From: a virus
DNA: 64,000 nucleotides
IMG/VR virus record: IMGVR_UViG_3300025000_000061
Location: 1-64,000 of that record
Strand: one strand, 5' to 3'
In this document: positions 59,589 through 64,000 of the stretch, piece after piece
How the letters are laid out: every line of letters starts with the position of its first letter
Position numbering within the stretch: the first letter of the stretch is position 1
The notes under the pieces: generated by a model
What the model was told of the DNA's origin: nothing
Databases searched by the model: none
Seen by the model: only the letters and a program-made list of their open reading frames with translations
Position numbers and translations under genes: made by a program

Positions 59589-59771
59589 ATGAATATATTA
59601 CATCAAAAAATACCAATTAATAGCAATGGTGAATACTTATTAAAATTAAGAGAAGTATCAAGAATGCATGATTCTATTAAAGATGTTTTACCTGAAGATT
59701 ATATATTAATAACTTCACCAACCGATATTGCTAAAATTGATGGAAATTATAGAGAAAGCGGAAATATATGA
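59589..59771 (+). CDS. Small hypothetical protein (60 aa)
   Basis: AAAGGAGG site. Alpha/beta; its leader contains TTATTCAAACTTAAA, like the tail of the two-stem element. Confidence 0.65.
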   Translation: MNILHQKIPINSNGEYLLKLREVSRMHDSIKDVLPEDYILITSPTDIAKIDGNYRESGNI

Positions 59772-59816
59772 TGGACTGTGTAAATGATAAAAAATTAAAA
59801 AAGGTGGAATATAAAA

Positions 59817-61070
59817 GTGGGTGCTACAGCACTAAGCGTTAAAGATTTTGTAATTGATATTTCTGAAGCAAAAGAAAAAACAAAACAAAAAAAGATTCAA
59901 CAAAAACAAAAAGCAAAAACTACATATAATGTGATTCTACAAAATAATATTGATTTTGTAATACACAAGAAAACTACAACTACAGATAAGAATTTAGTAT
60001 TTTTAATTAGTCAAAATCAATTTTATATTCAAGATAATAAAACTAAAGATATTGATACTCTATCCAAAGAAAAATTACGTGGATTTTTTCAATCAATATA
60101 TTGGGATAAATTTGAGAAACTAGATAGGGTCGTTTGGTGGCAAGGAAGTCCTGAAAAAATGATAGAGAAAATGATTGAAATAGTTAGCAATACAGATATG
60201 CAAAAAATGTACCAACATGGAATTTGCGTTGATAGGTATAAAATAGATTCTTGGAAAGAGTCATTTAACAATAATGTTAAGTTATTTAAATATTGCTATG
60301 ATAAATGTCAAGAATCAAGAACAAACAGAAGTTATTTTGATCATATATTAAAACTTGCAACTACTATTGAAAAAGAAATAAATTTTAATAATGCAAGATT
60401 ATTTATTGATAAATTTTGCGAATCTAATGTAAAAATGTTTTTAGAAGAAGGATATAAATATAATGCTAATATTAAACCAAATCATGAAATGTTCTTAAAT
60501 TTAATTAATACATATTCATTAGATTTTAGTAGATTTATTGATTATATTTCTATTGATTTATATTCTCAAGGAATTAGTCAATTTGATAAAAATATATTAA
60601 CTGAATATAATGATTATTTACAAATGCAAGTTAAATTGTATGATAAGGTTAAAGAAAAATATCCTAAATATTTAAGAACTGAACATGATATTGTTGCTTT
60701 AAAGGTAACTTTATATGAAAAACATAAACAGGAATTGATGTTACTTGACATAGTAGACAATTTTAAACATTTAGAGTATAAAGATAGAGAATTTTGTATT
60801 GTATTACCTGAATCAAGTATGAATATAGTTGACGAAGGGGTTAATTTGTCGCATTGTGTCGCAGATTATATTGACAAGGTAGCAAATAATGAAAAATTAA
60901 TTGTATTTTTAAGAACAGTAGATGAACCAGATAAATCATTGGTTACAGTAGAAATAAAAGATAATTCTATTGTTCAAGCAAAAGGATATGCAAATAGATT
61001 AATTAATAAGGAAGAAGAAAAGTTTTTAAAGAAATGGGCAAAAGCAAAAGAATTACATTATAGTATTTAA
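59817..61070 (+). CDS. PcfJ-like protein (417 aa)
   Basis: GTG start after AAAGGTGG. The N-terminus is a Lys/Gln-rich coil (15-45) and the centre is helical. Residues about 325-405 match the PcfJ pattern: FCIVLPESSMNIVDEGVNLSHCVADYIDKV, IVFLR, SLVTVEI and QAKGYANRLINKEE. PcfJ-like proteins occur on conjugative plasmids and phages; their molecular role is unknown to me. Full length with no disruption. Confidence 0.8.
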   Translation: MGATALSVKDFVIDISEAKEKTKQKKIQQKQKAKTTYNVILQNNIDFVIHKKTTTTDKNLVFLISQNQFYIQDNKTKDIDTLSKEKLRGFFQSIYWDKFEKLDRVVWWQGSPEKMIEKMIEIVSNTDMQKMYQHGICVDRYKIDSWKESFNNNVKLFKYCYDKCQESRTNRSYFDHILKLATTIEKEINFNNARLFIDKFCESNVKMFLEEGYKYNANIKPNHEMFLNLINTYSLDFSRFIDYISIDLYSQGISQFDKNILTEYNDYLQMQVKLYDKVKEKYPKYLRTEHDIVALKVTLYEKHKQELMLLDIVDNFKHLEYKDREFCIVLPESSMNIVDEGVNLSHCVADYIDKVANNEKLIVFLRTVDEPDKSLVTVEIKDNSIVQAKGYANRLINKEEEKFLKKWAKAKELHYSI

Positions 61071-61110
61071 TGAAATAATAAAATAAAAATATAAAAAGGA
61101 GAATGATATT

Positions 61111-62343
61111 ATGAAAATTGAAGTAGGAATGAAATGTAAACAAATTAAGGCAATTGAAAAGTATGGTTTTGATTGTATTGGTATGGAATTTGAAATCACA
61201 AAAATAGATGACAATGTGATTATGTGTATGGGTAATGGAATTGGTTTTGGCATTGATCCTAATGAGTTTGAGAATTATTTTGAAATAGTTAAAGAGAAAG
61301 TTAAGGAAAAAGGGAAAGAAGATTGCATTATGAACACAAACTACAAAGGCAAAAAAATTAGAATTATCAACACAGAAGGATTCATTAGAGATGATTACAA
61401 AGATTTGGATAAATATATTGGTCAAACAGGAATCGTTAGATGGGATTTTGAAGGTAGTGAACATAGATTATCTATAAAATTTGATAATGAAGTATTAGAT
61501 AGTATAAATGAAAGTAATGGTAGATTATGTTTTAGAGTTGATAGTGTAAAGTTTATTGATGATACTTGTGAAAGAAATATTGATAAAGATAATAAAAATA
61601 AAACTTTAGATATTAATGATATTAAAATTGGTCAAAAATATAGAGTAATTAAGAACAGAGATACTCGTTATGGTTCATGTAGAGATTTAATAGAAATCGA
61701 AAGTCAAGAAGTTGAAATTATGGGGTTGAATGTAGGAGTTAATGGAGATATAAGGATTAAATCAAAAAATAATATACATATTTGTAGAGTTGAAAATCTT
61801 GATAAAATTAATAGTTACGCAAAATTAGGTGATATTGTAGAATTATCAAATGGTTTAAAAATGAAGATATGTGAAGATGAAAATATTAATGGATATTATA
61901 AAACGGTAGATATCTTTACTAATAAAAATATAACAACATATATATCAGAGAATAAATTAAAAGAATATTATTTAGGTAATAAAGTTTGGGGATATGATGC
62001 ATACAAATATGAAATAATTAATATTAAAACTGAGGAAATTAAAAAAGAAACAAAATCTGTAAAAACAAATAAAGTTTATTTCTATAAGATGATACCACAT
62101 AAAATTAATTGGGAAATAACACATGATGATGAAATAATAAATCAAACAACTGATTCAGGTGATGAATCATATAAACTAATAATCAATGGATTAACTACTA
62201 TTGTTATTCTTGATGACGGATGTAAGGGTGTAGCAAAGTGTTTGCCTAGTGATGAATATGATATGGATAAAGGAGTAGATATAGCTTACACGAAAGCATT
62301 AATTAAATCTTATCAGAAAAAATTAAAGAGATTGGTAAAATAG
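61111..62343 (+). CDS. Multi-module beta-barrel hypothetical protein (410 aa)
   Basis: AAAAGGAG site. Reads as four or five SH3/KOW-like modules (IEVGMKCKQI, NYKGKKIRIINTEG, DIKIGQKYRVIKNRD, AKLGDIVELSNGLKM) followed by a distinct end (INGLTTIVILDDGCKGVAKCLP, then a basic helix) found in small phage proteins. Possibly an assembly of fused small-protein domains. Function unknown. Confidence 0.7.
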   Translation: MKIEVGMKCKQIKAIEKYGFDCIGMEFEITKIDDNVIMCMGNGIGFGIDPNEFENYFEIVKEKVKEKGKEDCIMNTNYKGKKIRIINTEGFIRDDYKDLDKYIGQTGIVRWDFEGSEHRLSIKFDNEVLDSINESNGRLCFRVDSVKFIDDTCERNIDKDNKNKTLDINDIKIGQKYRVIKNRDTRYGSCRDLIEIESQEVEIMGLNVGVNGDIRIKSKNNIHICRVENLDKINSYAKLGDIVELSNGLKMKICEDENINGYYKTVDIFTNKNITTYISENKLKEYYLGNKVWGYDAYKYEIINIKTEEIKKETKSVKTNKVYFYKMIPHKINWEITHDDEIINQTTDSGDESYKLIINGLTTIVILDDGCKGVAKCLPSDEYDMDKGVDIAYTKALIKSYQKKLKRLVK

Positions 62344-62353
62344 TTTAATTCAA

Positions 62354-62432
62354 AAATATTGATTTTAGAAACTGTTGATTTATAATGGTTTCTAAACTTC
62401 AATATTTGCACAAAAGAGAATTTTTATCGTGA
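62354..62432 (+). repeat. Two-stem intergenic element, copy 6
   Basis: Outer arms AAATATTGA / TCAATATTT (62354-62362, 62399-62407) and inner arms TTTAGAAAC / GTTTCTAAA (62364-62372, 62388-62396) around a loop with TTGATTTATAAT. Then GCACAAAAGAG and TTTTTATCG. The arm sequences differ from copy 1 while pairing is kept, evidence for selection on the fold. Confidence 0.65.
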
Positions 62433-62460
62433 TATAAAAGGAAAATAAGAGGTAATTTAT

Positions 62461-62736
62461 ATGGAAAACTTATTAATTGGTACAATTATTATATATAGTG
62501 TTATTAGTATGCTTATTTCTGGAATACATGTAGATTATTATATAAAAGAAAATATTAACCCATTCAAAGATGCCAAAGATTCAATTAAAGAAATAGAAAC
62601 AATTGGTGATTTAATTATTTTTATACTATTATCTTATGCTTGGTTAATTGCAGTATTGTTTTATGGTATAGTGAAAGTATTCTATAATCGTTATACAATT
62701 TCTTTAATGAATGTAAGAATAAAGAAGAAAGGATAA
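62461..62736 (+). CDS. Two-pass membrane protein (91 aa)
   Basis: GAGGTAA upstream. Hydrophobic segments at about 4-24 and 52-75, with basic C-terminus. Unknown. Confidence 0.7.
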   Translation: MENLLIGTIIIYSVISMLISGIHVDYYIKENINPFKDAKDSIKEIETIGDLIIFILLSYAWLIAVLFYGIVKVFYNRYTISLMNVRIKKKG

Positions 62737-62741
62737 AATAT

Positions 62742-62972
62742 ATGAATAGATTGATTATTAGTAATAATCCTTCAGATTTTACTGTAATAGATCATACTTA
62801 TCATGAAATTAAAGGTAATTATGAATTTTCATTTTATCAAAATCTAAATTATGGTGGTATAAGTAAATATGGTGAAATAGTTATTGATGATTTTGATATT
62901 GATAAAGTGATTGAATATTTACAGTTAATGAAAAAGTTAGGGGATAGAAACAAAGAAAGGAGAGAAATATGA
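62742..62972 (+). CDS. Small hypothetical protein (76 aa)
   Basis: AAAGGA upstream. Beta-rich, ends in a charged helix; overlaps the next start by four bases. Confidence 0.65.
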   Translation: MNRLIISNNPSDFTVIDHTYHEIKGNYEFSFYQNLNYGGISKYGEIVIDDFDIDKVIEYLQLMKKLGDRNKERREI

Positions 62973-63433
62973 ATCCAACAATTAAAAAACTCTTAGAAAC
63001 AAAACAACCTAAAATAACTACATTATCAGACAAAGAAAAAAGAATATATAAAACTGGTCTAACTATGTTAGGTGCAATTATATCTGATGATTTCTTTGAT
63101 ATTCCTAGATTACCTAAAGATAAATATTCTACTGAAGGATTATTTTATGAAATTACTTATTATGATAGTGATCAATTGTGGACACAAAGTGATGGACAAA
63201 GATTTCTTTTAGTAGTATATAAAATTGAAAAAAGTAAATTAGGTATGAGTTCTCGGTGTCCATTAAGAATTGATTTTAAAATTGTTGATGAAAAGAATTA
63301 TGGTATATATTTTTATGATCAGTCTGGACAGAGGACTGTAAAAAGAGATTTAATGTCTTGTGAAGATGGTAAGTATTATACTGAAATTGATAATTATGAT
63401 AGGGTTAAATTGAGTAAATTGGTGAATATTTAA
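62969..63433 (+). CDS. Hypothetical protein (154 aa)
   Basis: ATGA overlap with the previous gene; AAAGGAGAG inside it. Helical start, beta-rich body (RFLLVVYKIEKS, YGIYFYDQSGQRTVKRD). Unknown. Confidence 0.7.
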   Translation: MNPTIKKLLETKQPKITTLSDKEKRIYKTGLTMLGAIISDDFFDIPRLPKDKYSTEGLFYEITYYDSDQLWTQSDGQRFLLVVYKIEKSKLGMSSRCPLRIDFKIVDEKNYGIYFYDQSGQRTVKRDLMSCEDGKYYTEIDNYDRVKLSKLVNI

Positions 63434-63459
63434 TGGATAAATATGAGAAGGAGATAAAT

Positions 63460-63588
63460 ATGAATAAATTTATAAAAAGATTAAAGAAAAGAATTAAAAT
63501 GAAATTTTGTAAGCATGAATATGAATGGAAAGCATCTTATTTAGTGATGTTTCAACAATGTAAAAAATGTGGGAAGGTAATACCATAA
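63460..63588 (+). CDS. Zinc-binding microprotein (42 aa)
   Basis: GAAGGAG site. Basic helix then FCKHEYEW and CKKCGK, the same layout as the 26124 protein. Confidence 0.6.
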   Translation: MNKFIKRLKKRIKMKFCKHEYEWKASYLVMFQQCKKCGKVIP

Positions 63589-63641
63589 GATAGATAATAA
63601 AAAAATCAACACAAATCATTTCTTTCGTCATGATTTTAGTA

Positions 63642-63670
63642 TTGACAAAATACAAAAATAAATATAAAAT
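63642..63670 (+). promoter_or_regulatory. Sigma-A type promoter
   Basis: TTGACA (63642-63647), 17-bp spacer, TAAAAT (63665-63670). Just upstream, CTTTCGTCATGATTTT (63623-63638) is the reverse complement of the AAAATCATGAC-AAAG motif of the two-stem elements. Confidence 0.7.
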
Positions 63671-63705
63671 ATAATAAAACAAAATGAAAGGAGGATAGAT
63701 AAAAT

Positions 63706-63963
63706 ATGGGTAATTTAAACAAAGAAAAAATTAATAATTTGTTTCAACAAATAAAAGATGAGTTATTCCAAAATGAAATAGATGAAGAGTATAATAATTA
63801 TATGATAAAGGTTAAAGAATTGCAAAAAGGATTATGTGAATTAGATATTAAAGAAAGTCAACCAGAAACATATATCCATGCTAGAAATGATGAAATAGAT
63901 GGTTATGGTTATAAAAAGAAAAATAATTATTGCAATTGTAGTGGCAACGGTGGAATATATTAA
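63706..63963 (+). CDS. Small hypothetical protein (85 aa)
   Basis: AAAGGAGG site. Helical charged first half; the last residues (NNYCNCSGNGGIY) hold two Cys in a Gly-rich tail. Last gene in the window. Confidence 0.7.
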   Translation: MGNLNKEKINNLFQQIKDELFQNEIDEEYNNYMIKVKELQKGLCELDIKESQPETYIHARNDEIDGYGYKKKNNYCNCSGNGGIY

Positions 63964-64000
63964 ATTAAAAATATTAAAATAAAAATAAAATAAAAATACA

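Noticed and set aside
1-64000. CRISPR arrays, rRNA, tRNA, insertion sequences and replication origin
   Set aside because: No regularly spaced direct repeats, no T-loop-like GGTTCGAATCC stretches, no transposase motifs and no iteron cluster or replication gene were seen on reading both strands.

Overview
The window is extremely AT-rich (roughly a quarter G+C by eye). Nearly every gene is on the + strand, behind a strong AAAGGAGG-type ribosome binding site and separated by 5-40 bases or overlapping. Average gene length is under 100 codons. This points to a Clostridium-like low-GC Firmicute host and to the accessory/early region of a very large temperate phage or phage-plasmid rather than chromosome. 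No capsid, tail, terminase, replication, rRNA or tRNA genes are visible, so the phage or plasmid assignment is inference from gene style and from the SPbeta-like genes near 45.8-48.3 kb.

Layout. 0-21 kb: a continuous train of small unknown genes, including many Cys-pair microproteins, read from a few sigma-A promoters. 21.4-24 kb: a secreted 3D-domain wall protein, a UvsE-type UV-damage endonuclease and a convergent type I signal peptidase, which is the only clearly intact minus-strand gene. 24-29.8 kb: small genes ending in a Thg1-like nucleotidyltransferase. 29.9-32.4 kb: a 685-aa protein of a family I recall from large phages, plus its small partner. 32.5-39.1 kb: more small genes, among them a Pth2-like peptidyl-tRNA hydrolase. 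39.3-49.1 kb: the notable region. 49.2-64 kb: again mostly small unknown genes, with a DUF1385 membrane protein, a PcfJ-like protein and a 410-aa multi-repeat protein.

The 39.3-49.1 kb region encodes an orphan MazF/PemK toxin, a repeat-rich HNH-type endonuclease, a DUF5317-like membrane protein, a polytopic protein resembling an AgrC sensor without a kinase, and a 41-aa AgrD-type autoinducer precursor whose ring residue is Ser instead of Cys. A protein fusing an HTH-like domain to a MazF domain, an unknown protein and AgrB (catalytic His/Cys present) come next. A sigma-A promoter carrying a LexA-type operator then drives a small ORF, followed by genes resembling SPbeta YopQ, the integrase-fold repressor YopR/MrpR and an HNH-repeat protein. 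In SPbeta the arbitrium genes lie upstream of yopQ-yopR; here an agr-type peptide module appears to occupy that place. The working hypothesis is a peptide-communication lysogeny switch in which agr chemistry replaces arbitrium and MazF-type nucleases are built in.

Two dispersed non-coding signals also stand out: a recurring 15-bp promoter box (AGAATACTAAWATAA) and a two-stem intergenic element found in about six copies. About a dozen small genes are split by single indels, mostly in A or T runs, or by an in-frame TGA. These are either real decay or base-calling errors.
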